Assembly: GCA_016191245.1 (NCBI GenBank)
Contig: JACPOY010000020.1
Location: 82,363 to 146,362 of the forward strand
Direction of reading: 5' to 3'
Origin: Gammaproteobacteria bacterium
GTDB taxonomy: Bacteria; Pseudomonadota; Gammaproteobacteria; Berkiellales; Berkiellaceae
DNA length: 64,000 nucleotides
Shown: piece by piece, positions 35,896-44,739 of the stretch
How positions within the stretch are numbered: the stretch's first letter is position 1
How the letters are laid out: each line of letters opens with the position of its first letter
Position numbers and translations under genes: made by a program
The notes under the pieces: model-generated
The model's database searches: none
The model's input: the letters and a program-made list of their open reading frames with translations, nothing else
Told to the model about the DNA's origin: nothing

Positions 35896-36891
35896 TTGAC
35901 TTATATAATTGACTTGCAACGGTTGTGGGAAAGCAGTGCTCACGTGACGCCAGAGCAGCAGCATGCTGCGGCGAAGGCGTACCTCGATCCGCGAAAAAAT
36001 TTGGTATCCGTTATTGTGGTAGCACACAACGATGAAGCCCTATTGTTGCAAACATTGCATTCGGTTTTAGCTCAACAATTTTTACGTGAACTGATTATTG
36101 TTAATGGCGAAGATTCAGCTTCACTAGACAAAACATTAACAAAGTTGGCAGCTCAATATCCCAAATGTTATCTCGTCAATAGTCAAAAAAATACTGGCTT
36201 AGTCGCCTCATTTAATCTTGGGGCTCGATATGCATCAGGGCAATATCTTCTTTTTTTGAGTGGAAATGGATTGTTATCTAAAAATGCCATTTTGCATTTA
36301 TTGACCACAGGGATCCGCAAGCCAACCCCTTGGGTGATTGGTACTGGTGAGCAGATTGTTGAAGGGTCTGGCGCCTTTTTAGGGCGTTTAAAGAAGCTAT
36401 TTTTAAGAGAAAATGCTCTAAAATATGAGCATCATCACATGAAAACTTTTCCTGAGGTTTCATTAGCGGGGGGTGGGTACCATGCATCTCAAATTGCTTC
36501 TGAATGCTTATTTATCCCGACGCAGACGTATTTAGATCTCAGTGGTTTAGATAAAAAATGCTATCACAGCACTTTTCACACAGATTTATGTTTACGGATC
36601 CATATTGCTGGCGGTGGGGTCTATCGGACAAAAGAGCCTATCTTAGTCACCCACAAAGGAACGTCAGTTGCTTTTGGTGAACATTTTCGAAAAGAATGGC
36701 AAGCATTTCGAGGTCAGCTCCATTTTCATCGAAAACATTATGGAAAGCTAAATAACAAACTATGGTTAGCTATTGTGTATGCAAGCACGGCATTTCGTTT
36801 TGTTATGCGATTGGCGGCTGCTAAATTTCTGAAAAAGAGCACTAAACCGTCAAAAGAAATAATTTTGACCAAGCAGGCGGGCTTTAACTAG
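35896..36891 (+). CDS. GT2-family glycosyltransferase
   Basis: A 331-residue GT-A-type enzyme. The GT2 core begins near residue 36 (NLVSVIVVAHNDEALLLQTL) and continues with ELIIVNGEDSAS and YASGQYLLFLSGNGLLS, the last in place of the usual DxD stretch. That makes metal binding uncertain. A C-terminal segment with HRKHYGKLNNK and a hydrophobic patch may sit at the membrane. The proposed start is TTG 35896 with AGG eight bases upstream; no ATG is available near the beginning. It closes the sugar operon that starts at 30723. Confidence 0.75.
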   Translation: MTYIIDLQRLWESSAHVTPEQQHAAAKAYLDPRKNLVSVIVVAHNDEALLLQTLHSVLAQQFLRELIIVNGEDSASLDKTLTKLAAQYPKCYLVNSQKNTGLVASFNLGARYASGQYLLFLSGNGLLSKNAILHLLTTGIRKPTPWVIGTGEQIVEGSGAFLGRLKKLFLRENALKYEHHHMKTFPEVSLAGGGYHASQIASECLFIPTQTYLDLSGLDKKCYHSTFHTDLCLRIHIAGGGVYRTKEPILVTHKGTSVAFGEHFRKEWQAFRGQLHFHRKHYGKLNNKLWLAIVYASTAFRFVMRLAAAKFLKKSTKPSKEIILTKQAGFN

Positions 36892-36948
36892 CCTCTTGCC
36901 TAGCATCAAAATGGATTTCTTGGTAACATCCTGCGTGCTTAGTGCTAG

Positions 36949-37035
36949 TTCGAGAGGCTCTCTATTTGCGTACTCGCTGCACCCATCCCCCAGTGGGACC
37001 TTGCAGCTGCGTTCTCAAATAGAGAGCCTCTCGAA
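36949..37035. repeat. Long inverted repeat between the sugar operon and ffs
   Basis: A perfect 20-base inverted repeat (left arm from 36949, right arm 37016–37035, TTCGAGAGGCTCTC…GAGAGCCTCTCGAA) encloses 47 bases, which include TGCAGC-like palindromic pieces. It is 22 bases upstream of the 4.5S RNA gene. It could end transcription of the sugar operon or be a small non-autonomous repeat. No T run follows. Confidence 0.75.
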
Positions 37036-37056
37036 AAATTGTTCAAGCTATTCTAT

Positions 37057-37169
37057 GGTGATCTCGTTGGTCCCCTCGCAATGATACATTATGAACCCCG
37101 CCAGGCCCGGAAGGGAGCAACGGTAATAGTGGACTCATGTGCCGGGGTGTGGCTGACGAGATTGCCACC
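37057..37169 (+). ncRNA. ffs: Signal recognition particle RNA (4.5S, bacterial small type)
   Basis: The conserved apical core is present: CCAGGCCCGGAAGGGAGCA (37111 on) on one strand of the hairpin and TGTGCCGGGGTGTGGCTGACGAG on the other, with the GGAA tetraloop region that binds Ffh. The ends (GGTGATCTCGTT and ACGAGATTGCCACC) pair to close the long hairpin, giving about 113 nucleotides. Ffh with this RNA delivers membrane proteins to the Sec machinery. Location just upstream of dnaX is seen in several gammaproteobacteria. Exact ends are estimated from the pairing. Confidence 0.93.
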
Positions 37170-37190
37170 AATTCTGCATACTTTGCTTAA

Positions 37191-37235
37191 AGCCTAAATG
37201 GAAAAAGTGTACTCGAACCATTTTTGTTTTAGGCT
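37191..37235 (+). terminator. Probable terminator of ffs
   Basis: AGCCTAAA (37191–37198) pairs with TTTAGGCT (37228–37235), and the inside also pairs in part (TGGAAAAA with CCATTTTTG). It begins about 20 bases after the 4.5S RNA. No T run follows the outer stem, so efficiency is uncertain. Confidence 0.45.
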
Positions 37236-37254
37236 AGGCGTCGAGCCTGAGCAA

Positions 37255-37332
37255 CCCTGCTTCGCTAAGAAGCTATGCAGGGCAAGCCGATTGAAGGCAA
37301 CCATGTCCTGCGTAGCTTCTTAGCGAAGCGGG
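37255..37332. repeat. Inverted repeat upstream of dnaX
   Basis: CTGCTTCGCTAAGAAGC (left arm, 37255–37281) and GCTTCTTAGCGAAGCGGG (right arm, 37307–37332) form a long stem with one or two mismatches and a loop of about 25 bases. The left arm can also fold by itself (CCCTGC…GCAGGG). It ends 32 bases before the dnaX start. It may be a repeat element or affect dnaX mRNA. Confidence 0.7.
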
Positions 37333-37364
37333 AAACGCCTTAAATAAAAAGGGGAAGAGTAAAG

Positions 37365-39047
37365 GTGGCTTACCAAGTTTTTGCGCGCAAGTGGCGACCC
37401 AAATCCTTTTCAAGTTTAAAGGGTCAAGAACATGTTACACGAGCGCTTATCAATGCGATTACTCGTAACGAACTACATCATGCTTATTTATTTACGGGCA
37501 CACGTGGTGTCGGTAAAACTACCATCGCTAGAATTTTAGCCAAATGTTTAAACTGCGAGCAAGGCGTGACAGCGCAGCCTTGTGGTGAATGTTCAGCATG
37601 TCGAGATATCGATGCTGGGCGCTTTGTTGACTTGATTGAGGTGGATGCAGCATCTAGAACCAAAGTCGAAGATACCAGAGAGCTGCTTGATAATGTCCAA
37701 TATGCGCCAACCAGTGGCCGCTATAAGATCTATTTGATAGATGAAGTACATATGCTTTCGGGGCATAGTTTTAATGCTTTGCTAAAGACATTAGAAGAGC
37801 CGCCGCCGCATGTTAAATTTATTTTAGCAACCACTGATCCTGAACGCATTCCCGTGACCGTGTTATCACGTTGTTTGCGCTTTGTGCTTCGGGCTTTATC
37901 AGTAACTGAAATAGTTATTCAATTAGAAGAAATTTTAACATCAGAAAATATACCTTATGAAAAACGTGCTTTGCATGTGATAGCACGTGCAGCATCGGGC
38001 AGTATGCGTGATGCGTTGAGTTTATTGGAACAAGCGAATGCTTATTGCGATGGTTCAATTAAAACAGAGCCAGTAGAAGAAATATTAGGAATCAGTTACC
38101 AGCGCTTCATGGGTGATTTGTTGCAAGCGATGGCAAATAATGATGTAAAGCAATGCCTACATCTTGTTGAACAAATGGCCTCTATTGGTGCAGATTTTAC
38201 TCAGGTTTTAGCAACCATATTACAAATATTACATGCCATTGCTATAGCGCAAGCTGTTCCACAAAGTGAAGGGATAGCATCATTTGCTGACATTAACCCT
38301 GAACTGCTTGCAATAAAAGAGTTATTATCACCAGAAATCGTTCAGCTTTTTTATCAAATTGCTCTAATGGGACAAAAAGAATTATCCAATGCACCAAGTG
38401 CACGAATTGGTTTTGAGATGACTTTACTACGAATGTTAGTATTTCGTCCGAAAGAAACCTCTGTGCAACCGATCCCGCTTAGTAAAATAGCGCCAACACC
38501 AACTAGTCACAGTGCGTCACCTGTAGAAGTAAAAAAAGAGAATACAGATATCCAAAGCAAGCTTACGCCTACTGCTACTGTACCTTCTGCGCCTACTGCT
38601 GCTGTACCTTCTGCGCCTACTGCTGCTGTACCTTCTGCGCCTACGGCACCTACTGCAGTTCCATCAGAGGGTAGTCTTAATTGGGTAGAGGTAGTAAGCA
38701 AGTTGCCATTGTCAGCATTGGCTTTATCTTTAGTGAAAAATTGTGTTGTTTCCACATGGGATGGTAAAGCATTATCGTTGACTTTAGATCCGTTACAAAA
38801 AACATGTTTAAATCCACAACGTCAAACACAAATTCAAGATGCATTAATTCAATATTTTGGTTACCCGATTAAGCTCATCATTGAGGTTGGCGATGTTCAA
38901 TCGGGTACGCCATTGATGATAGCGCAAGCACAAGAACAACTTCGTACAACACAAGCTAAAACAGCTATCGAACAAGACAAAACGGTACAAAACATTCTTT
39001 CGACATTTGATGCGACTGTCGAAAAAATTACTGCCGTTGATCAATAG
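37365..39047 (+). CDS. dnaX: DNA polymerase III subunit τ (and possibly γ)
   Basis: A 560-residue clamp-loader subunit. It starts at GTG 37365 with GGGGAAGAG upstream; the beginning AYQVFARKWRPKSF is the family start. Walker A is GTRGVGKTTIAR near 45. Four zinc-binding cysteines occur in CLNCEQGVTAQPCGECSAC. IYLIDEVHMLS near 124 is Walker B, and TTDPERIPVTVLSRC near 154 follows. After domain III comes a Pro/Ala linker with an octapeptide repeat (about 403–426), then a short domain V. A 7-A run at codons 389–391 could allow a −1 shift to make γ. It heads the dnaX–ybaB–recR unit. Confidence 0.96.
   Translation: MAYQVFARKWRPKSFSSLKGQEHVTRALINAITRNELHHAYLFTGTRGVGKTTIARILAKCLNCEQGVTAQPCGECSACRDIDAGRFVDLIEVDAASRTKVEDTRELLDNVQYAPTSGRYKIYLIDEVHMLSGHSFNALLKTLEEPPPHVKFILATTDPERIPVTVLSRCLRFVLRALSVTEIVIQLEEILTSENIPYEKRALHVIARAASGSMRDALSLLEQANAYCDGSIKTEPVEEILGISYQRFMGDLLQAMANNDVKQCLHLVEQMASIGADFTQVLATILQILHAIAIAQAVPQSEGIASFADINPELLAIKELLSPEIVQLFYQIALMGQKELSNAPSARIGFEMTLLRMLVFRPKETSVQPIPLSKIAPTPTSHSASPVEVKKENTDIQSKLTPTATVPSAPTAAVPSAPTAAVPSAPTAPTAVPSEGSLNWVEVVSKLPLSALALSLVKNCVVSTWDGKALSLTLDPLQKTCLNPQRQTQIQDALIQYFGYPIKLIIEVGDVQSGTPLMIAQAQEQLRTTQAKTAIEQDKTVQNILSTFDATVEKITAVDQ
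38531..38537 (+). other. Possible −1 frameshift site in dnaX
   Basis: The heptamer A-AAA-AAA fits the slippery pattern in the dnaX frame (gtA AAA AAA GAG). It lies just after the region encoding domain III, where the γ form should end. The −1 frame then stays open for about 45 codons to a TAG near 38676. I see no clear downstream hairpin, so this is a candidate only; transcriptional slippage on the A run is another route. Confidence 0.35.
38571..38642 (+). repeat. Three 24-base tandem repeats inside dnaX
   Basis: The unit actgctgctgtaccttctgcgcct is present three times (the first with one change) and encodes TAAVPSAP. It lengthens the flexible linker between the clamp-loader core and the polymerase/helicase-binding domain of τ. 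Because the unit is a multiple of three, copy number can vary without breaking the frame. Confidence 0.9.
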
Positions 39048-39056
39048 AGGTAAGAG

Positions 39057-39422
39057 ATGGACACAAACAATATAGATTTTAAATCAATGATGGCATCTTT
39101 CATGCAAAACGCGCAAAAAATGCAAGAGAATTTGAAAGAGGCCTATCAAGATGTTGCGACAAAGAATCAAAGTGTCACTGTTCAAGGAAAAGCAGGCGGT
39201 GACTTAGCAATAGCGCACGTTAACTTGAAAATGGAAGTCACGAAGTTAGAACTCAGCAATCAACTATTTGAAGAAAAACAAGAAGTGATTGCAGAGCTTG
39301 TGATGGCGGCAGTGAATCAAGGTCTTTTTCTTGCTCAAAATATGCTCAAACAAGAAATGATGGAAAGAACAAAAAAAATGGGTTTGCCACCTGATTTGAT
39401 GGCATCCTTAGTGCGAGGGTAA
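39057..39422 (+). CDS. ybaB: YbaB/EbfC-family nucleoid-associated protein
   Basis: A 121-residue protein of the YbaB family, a dimeric DNA-binding protein. [19 protein letters not shown] at the N-terminal helix is the usual start, [15 protein letters not shown] near 42 gives the central strands, and [18 protein letters not shown] near 84 the C-terminal helix. It lies 9 bases after dnaX and 4 bases before recR, the standard order. Its sequence diverges from E. coli YbaB in the strand region (longer and more acidic) but position and helices support the call. Confidence 0.88.
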   Translation: MDTNNIDFKSMMASFMQNAQKMQENLKEAYQDVATKNQSVTVQGKAGGDLAIAHVNLKMEVTKLELSNQLFEEKQEVIAELVMAAVNQGLFLAQNMLKQEMMERTKKMGLPPDLMASLVRG

Positions 39423-39426
39423 CTGT

Positions 39427-40020
39427 TTGTCTTTTAGTCCATTACTAAAGCAATTGATAGATGCATTTCGTGTCCTACCAGGCGTTGGTGCTAAAAGTGC
39501 CCAACGAATGGCTTTTTACATACTTGAGCGTGACAGAGAAGGTGGGCAACGTCTTGCTCATCTTTTGACACAAGCTGTCAAACAAGTAGGGAATTGTGAA
39601 CATTGCCGCACCTTGTGTGAGAAACCTTTATGTCAGGTTTGTAGTAATAAGAATCGAGATCATAGCTTGTTGTGTGTCGTAGAAGGGCCAGCACATGTGG
39701 CAGCAATTGAACAGACAGGCTATCACGGTTTGTATTTTGTTTTATCAGGACACCTATCACCGATTGATGGAATTGGGCCGCAAGAAATTGGGATTGATGC
39801 ACTGGCGGCACGTTTAACACATGGGCAAGTTAAGGAAGTAGTGCTTGCCACCAATGCCACAGTTGAAGGCGAAGCGACAGCTTATTATATTGCAGATTTA
39901 GTAAAATCTTTAAAAATAAGCGTATCACGAATTGCTCATGGTGTTCCCATGGGTGGAGACTTGGAATATATCGATGGTGGGACCATTGCCAAAGCTTTAG
40001 CAGACAGAACTACGATATAG
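39427..40020 (+). CDS. recR: Recombination mediator protein RecR
   Basis: A 197-residue RecR, which with RecO loads RecA at gaps in single-stranded DNA. The helix-hairpin-helix [17 protein letters not shown] is near residue 18, the C4 zinc finger ([16 protein letters not shown]) at about 58–73, and the Toprim strand [17 protein letters not shown] near 80. Start is TTG 39427 with GAGGGT upstream ([13 protein letters not shown]). Length equals the family norm. Confidence 0.96.
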   Translation: MSFSPLLKQLIDAFRVLPGVGAKSAQRMAFYILERDREGGQRLAHLLTQAVKQVGNCEHCRTLCEKPLCQVCSNKNRDHSLLCVVEGPAHVAAIEQTGYHGLYFVLSGHLSPIDGIGPQEIGIDALAARLTHGQVKEVVLATNATVEGEATAYYIADLVKSLKISVSRIAHGVPMGGDLEYIDGGTIAKALADRTTI

Positions 40021-40055
40021 TCTGCGACTATACAGATAGATATTAGGAGACATAC

Positions 40056-42014
40056 ATGACAGCATTAGCAGAAAAAGAAACACGCGGTTTTCAAACGGAA
40101 GTAAAACAGCTTCTACATTTAATGATTCATGCTTTATATAGTAATAAAGAAATTTTCTTAAGAGAATTGATATCGAACGCATCCGACGCTTCTGACAAAC
40201 TTCGTTTTGCAGCTATCTCTAATCCGGAACTCTATGAAGGTGATGCAGAACTTGCTATCCATATTTTTTACGATAAAGAAGCAAAAACTATTACCATTAG
40301 CGATAACGGTATTGGTATGTCCAGAGATGAGGCCATTGCTCATTTAGGAACAATAGCAAAATCAGGAACACAAGAATTTTTGATGTCGCTAACAGGTGAT
40401 CAAGCTAAAGATAGAAATTTAATTGGTCAATTTGGTGTTGGATTTTACTCAAGTTTTATTGTGGCTGACAAAGTTACAGTGAATTCACGCCGAGCAGGTT
40501 TGCCACATGAAGAAGGAGTGAGTTGGGAGTCTAGGGGCGAAGGTGATTATACCGTTGAAACCATTGACAAAAAAACTCGCGGAACAGACATCATTTTACA
40601 CTTAAAGCCAGCAGAAGAAGATTTTCTCAACGGTTTGAGATTACGTAACATCGTGACGAAATATTCTGATCATATCAATATTCCTGTCATCATGAAAAAA
40701 GAACAATATAGTAATTTTCTAAAAGGTGAACCTGAAACAAAAGAAGATATCACCGATAAAGAAGAAGTTGTCAATCGTGCAAGCGCACTATGGACAGTGC
40801 CAAAAAATGACATTGAAAATGAAGCTTATTGTGAGTTTTACAAGCATATCGCTCATGACTTTGAAGATCCTTTAATATGGGCACACAATAAAGTTGAAGG
40901 TAAGTTCGAATATACAACCTTACTTTATATTCCTGCTCGAGCACCTTATGATTTATGGCAAGCAAATAAACCTCGCGGATTGAAACTTTACGTGAAGCGA
41001 GTATTTATTATGGACGATGCAGAGCAATTTTTGCCAAATTATCTGCGTTTTGTCAGAGGGGTTATTGATAGTAATGATTTACCACTGAACATTTCTCGTG
41101 AAATATTACAAAGCAATCGTACCGTCGATTCAATTCGACAAGCCATTATTAAACGTGTACTCACGATGCTTCAAGATTTAGTGACTTCTGATAGTGACAA
41201 ATATGCGAAATTTTGGCATGAATTTGGTTTGGTCCTAAAAGAAGGCCCTGCTGAAGATTTTGCAAATAAAGAAGCGATTGCTAAATTATTGCGTTTTTCA
41301 TCTACACATACGAATACGGAAGCTCAAGATGTTTCATTAGATGATTATATATCGCGCATGAAACCTGAGCAGACAAAAATTTATTATATTGCAGCTGATA
41401 CATTTAATGCTGCACGTCATAGCCCTCACTTAGAAATCTTTAAGGACAAGGGAATTGAAGTCTTGTTGATGTATGATCGCATTGATGAGTGGTTGATGTC
41501 GCATTTAAATGAATATGAAAAGAAGCGTTTTCAATCGGTAGCGATTGGTGATTTGGAAGATCTTGATTTTGCTAAAGAAGATGATAAAGCAGAAAAAAAT
41601 AAAGAATTTGAGCAAGAGAAAGAATCATTTAAAGATGCGTTAATACAAATAAAAGAAATATTAACAGATAAAGTAACCGACGTTCGTTTGACGAATCGTT
41701 TAACCTCTTCACCTTCTTGTATTGTTGCCGAAGAAGGGCAAATGACAAGCCAAATGCAACGCTTGATGCGTTCAGCAGGACAAGCTGTAGCGGCTAAGCC
41801 TATTTTGGAATTAAATCCTCATCATTTGTTAGTTAAACGTCTGATGCAGGAAAAAAATCAAGCCAGCTTTGCTGATTTAAGTCATATTTTATTAGATCAA
41901 GCTGTTTTGGCAGAAGGCGGACAATTGGATGATCCCGCTACGTTCGTAAAGAAGTTTAATGAATTACTTTTACATGTGGCACAAAAAGGAAATGGCCATG
42001 GAGAGGATCTGTAG
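40056..42014 (+). CDS. htpG: Chaperone protein HtpG (Hsp90)
   Basis: A 652-residue Hsp90 chaperone. N-terminal ATPase motifs are present: [16 protein letters not shown] near 35, [12 protein letters not shown] near 88, [11 protein letters not shown] near 105 and [12 protein letters not shown] near 126. The middle domain has [21 protein letters not shown] near 320 with [11 protein letters not shown]. The C-terminal dimerisation domain ends GHGEDL. It is about 25 residues longer than E. coli HtpG, with an acidic Lys/Glu insertion near 510–530. A good AGGAG ribosome-binding site lies 36 bases downstream of recR; no heat-shock promoter was recognised. Confidence 0.97.
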   Translation: MTALAEKETRGFQTEVKQLLHLMIHALYSNKEIFLRELISNASDASDKLRFAAISNPELYEGDAELAIHIFYDKEAKTITISDNGIGMSRDEAIAHLGTIAKSGTQEFLMSLTGDQAKDRNLIGQFGVGFYSSFIVADKVTVNSRRAGLPHEEGVSWESRGEGDYTVETIDKKTRGTDIILHLKPAEEDFLNGLRLRNIVTKYSDHINIPVIMKKEQYSNFLKGEPETKEDITDKEEVVNRASALWTVPKNDIENEAYCEFYKHIAHDFEDPLIWAHNKVEGKFEYTTLLYIPARAPYDLWQANKPRGLKLYVKRVFIMDDAEQFLPNYLRFVRGVIDSNDLPLNISREILQSNRTVDSIRQAIIKRVLTMLQDLVTSDSDKYAKFWHEFGLVLKEGPAEDFANKEAIAKLLRFSSTHTNTEAQDVSLDDYISRMKPEQTKIYYIAADTFNAARHSPHLEIFKDKGIEVLLMYDRIDEWLMSHLNEYEKKRFQSVAIGDLEDLDFAKEDDKAEKNKEFEQEKESFKDALIQIKEILTDKVTDVRLTNRLTSSPSCIVAEEGQMTSQMQRLMRSAGQAVAAKPILELNPHHLLVKRLMQEKNQASFADLSHILLDQAVLAEGGQLDDPATFVKKFNELLLHVAQKGNGHGEDL

Positions 42015-42687
42015 GTTAGATTTTTTTAAATCTAACCTAAGCGTACGACAAAAGACTATTCGATACATTATTATTTTGTATAGTCTATTACTATTGTCGG
42101 CAAATTTTGTCCAAGATCATTCTTTTCAGATCTTTTATTTTTCATATTCTGCAGGCACGTTGCTTGTTCAACTTGCTTTTTGCGGAATCATTGCTTTTAC
42201 GGAAACCATCGGCTTTCGCAAAACTAATCAAATTATCTGGGCAACTGCCCTTTTAAATCTTAGTGTGGCTTTGTTAACCTATTTTTTCTTAGAGATCCCA
42301 ATTCCTGACTTTTGGGTTAATCACGATATTGATAGTTTTGAAATAGCACATCAGTTGAATATTATATTTTTGTTAACTGTTGGTTATGTCTGTAGCACAC
42401 TGACAATGGTTTATGTTGCAAAATATCTCAGGGTATTTTTAGGGCGTTCTTGGTTATTGTTTCGAGTGATGATAATACTGGCAATTGGTTTATTAGTAGA
42501 TATGACAGTATTATTGCCCATTTTATTTTTTGTTGCCCCAGACAGATATATGGCGCTTTGGAAAGTTTTATCTCTTGGTTCTGTAAAATTATCATTAAGC
42601 TTAATTGCCGTACCTATCAGCTATTTTTTAGTTCATCTCATCAAGATAAAAACTAAAAAAGAGCTGAATCAACAAATTGATACTTGA
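41998..42687 (+). CDS. VUT-family (YhhQ-like) membrane transporter
   Basis: A protein of 229 residues with six hydrophobic segments. The pattern of a second helix followed by [15 protein letters not shown] resembles YhhQ-type queuosine-precursor transporters (there FLATDLTVRIFG…). The start is ATG 41998, which has AAGGAA at good distance; ATG 41992 is an alternative. It overlaps the htpG 3' end by 17 bases. If the family call is right it imports a 7-deazaguanine precursor of queuosine for tRNA modification. Similarity is by pattern, not close identity. Confidence 0.55.
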   Translation: MERICRLDFFKSNLSVRQKTIRYIIILYSLLLLSANFVQDHSFQIFYFSYSAGTLLVQLAFCGIIAFTETIGFRKTNQIIWATALLNLSVALLTYFFLEIPIPDFWVNHDIDSFEIAHQLNIIFLLTVGYVCSTLTMVYVAKYLRVFLGRSWLLFRVMIILAIGLLVDMTVLLPILFFVAPDRYMALWKVLSLGSVKLSLSLIAVPISYFLVHLIKIKTKKELNQQIDT

Positions 42688-42691
42688 TATT

Positions 42692-43120
42692 TTAAACAAC
42701 TTCGCGTCCCCCTTTTGGCCCTTTTAATTTAATATCATTGGCTGAGGTAGGTTGATCTGCTGTTGCAGGAGGTGTTGATACTTTTTCAGTTTGTAATTCT
42801 TTGTGTTTGGTAATAGGTTTTGCTCGACGATGAGACTTTTTTTGTTCCTGATTTGAAACAGGTTGTATTTGTGGCATAAGTAGTGGTAAAGCATTTTGGA
42901 TAGCAATAACAGTTGGGTTAAAGAATTCATTTAATGCTTTTTCTGTTTTTTTCAGCGATTGATAATTTCTTGATTCTTGAATGATGTCTTTTCTTCGACA
43001 ATGATTTAATTCTATTTGCCTTTCAATGATTTCCTGTAAAACAGCTTCTGGATTTGGTGAACCGACTTCTTGTTTATAATATGGATTGGTAATATCGGGG
43101 GTTGCTGAATCCCCATGCAT
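42692..43120 (-). CDS. C-terminal part of a frameshifted gene (continuation of 43074–44546)
   Basis: This 142-residue frame overlaps the end of the glycosyltransferase-like gene by 47 bases. No ribosome-binding site precedes its ATG at 43120. If one C is dropped from the CCCCC run (minus strand, 43101–43097), the upstream protein continues smoothly from WGFSNP into DITNPYYKQEVGSPN. So this is most likely the displaced tail of that protein. The tail has a helical, Glu/Arg-rich part (VLQEIIERQIELNHC) and a Lys/Pro-rich end. Whether the shift is a mutation, a sequencing error or programmed is open. Confidence 0.5.
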   Translation of the reverse strand: MHGDSATPDITNPYYKQEVGSPNPEAVLQEIIERQIELNHCRRKDIIQESRNYQSLKKTEKALNEFFNPTVIAIQNALPLLMPQIQPVSNQEQKKSHRRAKPITKHKELQTEKVSTPPATADQPTSANDIKLKGPKGGREVV

Positions 43121-44546
43121 ATGAGAGTATTAAAGCGCCATCATAGGGGCCATCGCTAAGAAATTCAGAGGGAGTGCAATATCCCCATTTCGTAATGGTA
43201 ATGCATTTTTGGGCCATTTCAGAAATGATAGAGGATGAGTTGCCCGCCAAGCCCTTGGAGTCAGGCTTGTAAGCATATAAACATTCTTTATGAAGCTGAA
43301 TATTTTGATCCATATCGACGTCAAGATGTATTTCAACGGGTGGCAGACCGACTCTGTTTTGCATAGTGAATTCTTTAACTCTGCTTTTCCACCACTCTGT
43401 CCAAAAAGCACAAGGGGGAGGGAGTTTATAATTTTCTTCTGCTAACCGTAATTCATTTTTGAGATCTAGCGCCTCACCTGGAGCAAGCTTAAAAGCTGCT
43501 GTCAGTAAATCTAACATGGTTTTATTGACGGCTGGTAAACCAGCAATAATCACTTTGGTTCCCATTAATACTTCTTTTTCTTCTGGCGTACCCATCATCT
43601 GCTTTGCTTGCATTAAAGTTGCAATTTCGATAGCTTGTTCAATTCCTTTCCAAGGTCGTATCATTCCAAACCAAGAAATATTAGGCATTCTTTTTAAGCT
43701 ATCTTCAATGGAGTCTGTAGAGACTTTCACTGTAGGGGGGACTTGAGTAACGGAACTTTTAGAAGCAAGATCATAGAACTGAATTGTTAATTCCTCTTTT
43801 AAAGGTAACTTTTCTTTCGAAAATTTCTCCACAGCGCCTTCTGCATCATATAATTTCCCAAGTTTGGAACTTTCGACGGCAGCATCTTGGTCTTGTTTAT
43901 TCAAAAAGAAAACATGATCTGCTTGTTCAAAAAATTCATGAGAATATGCTTGCAGATGAGGTCGAGTATAATTGAGACCATATTCATGCACAGTGATATT
44001 GACTGTTATACCAGCGCTTTTAATTATCTTTACATCTTCAGGTGTTAAAAAGCAGCCGGTTTCAGGAGGACGAAATTGCAATGCTAAAATGGGTTTTTGA
44101 TTATGTTTAGTATTTTCTTTTATATACTCAATCACTTTGAGAACTGCTTGCATTCGTCTGTTATTGCTCTTTACTATCTCAACCATTTCTTGAAATTTGG
44201 CGGGATCTTGAAAATCTCTACTTCCGATTTCAGATAATTTTTTGAGAAGATCCACTTTGTCGATCGCAGGATCTTGAAATTGACTGGGAAGTTGATCTTG
44301 GGATATCTCTATCGTAGATGGATATAGTGAGCCTCCGCTCTTTAAGGTATTTGAACCTTGGATCCATGTTGATTCAAGATCTATCTCTTTGTTTGCCGCA
44401 ATCATCGCATTGACAAAATCGCCATCTCCGGTGTTTGGCTTGTCATATGGCGCACTGAAGAAAAAAATTTTATAGTTTTTTGTATCCAGCTTGGCTGTTT
44501 TAACGAATCTCTCTTTGTTTTTAGCAATTTTGTGGAATCTGAGCAT
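43074..44546 (-). CDS. GT-B-like glycosyltransferase-type protein, possible effector, frameshifted near its end
   Basis: A 490-residue protein with features of a GT-B glycosyltransferase: KIFFFSAPYDKPNTGDGDFV near the N-terminus, VNITVHEYGLNYTRP near 190, ISWFGMIRPWKGIEQAIEIA near 290 (start of the donor domain), and SKGLAGNSSSIISEMAQKC near 435 at the donor site. It lacks signal peptide or membrane segment. It stands outside the sugar cluster, beside an LRR protein and the 920-residue protein, so an exported host-acting enzyme is a possibility. The frame breaks at 43101–43097; the joined product would have about 616 residues. Confidence 0.65.
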   Translation of the reverse strand: MLRFHKIAKNKERFVKTAKLDTKNYKIFFFSAPYDKPNTGDGDFVNAMIAANKEIDLESTWIQGSNTLKSGGSLYPSTIEISQDQLPSQFQDPAIDKVDLLKKLSEIGSRDFQDPAKFQEMVEIVKSNNRRMQAVLKVIEYIKENTKHNQKPILALQFRPPETGCFLTPEDVKIIKSAGITVNITVHEYGLNYTRPHLQAYSHEFFEQADHVFFLNKQDQDAAVESSKLGKLYDAEGAVEKFSKEKLPLKEELTIQFYDLASKSSVTQVPPTVKVSTDSIEDSLKRMPNISWFGMIRPWKGIEQAIEIATLMQAKQMMGTPEEKEVLMGTKVIIAGLPAVNKTMLDLLTAAFKLAPGEALDLKNELRLAEENYKLPPPCAFWTEWWKSRVKEFTMQNRVGLPPVEIHLDVDMDQNIQLHKECLYAYKPDSKGLAGNSSSIISEMAQKCITITKWGYCTPSEFLSDGPYDGALILSYAWGFSNPRYYQSIL

Positions 44547-44739
44547 TTTACCGCTCGCTAAACGACTATTCTTATAAATTAGAGTCGAATCTATAGTAAA
44601 AATTCAATTTATTTTTGAGGATGAATGACACTTGCCGCAATGTTCTGTAACTTTATGATTTTTAACGTATTAATTTGAAGGATTCACGATTGTTCTTGGG
44701 TATGTCATACTAATGGTTAAAGATGTAGGGTGAGGGTAC

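Noticed and set aside
36896..37084. Short plus-strand frame before ffs
   Set aside because: It runs through the inverted repeat at 36949–37035 and into the 4.5S RNA gene. It has no ribosome-binding site or family.
38571..38642. Short tandem repeats that might suggest a CRISPR array
   Set aside because: Units abut without spacers, are a multiple of three and lie in frame within dnaX.
38507..38755. Antisense frame opposite the dnaX linker coding for Ala/Val/Gly repeats
   Set aside because: It exists only because the tandem repeat lacks stops on the other strand. No start signal or independent codon pattern.
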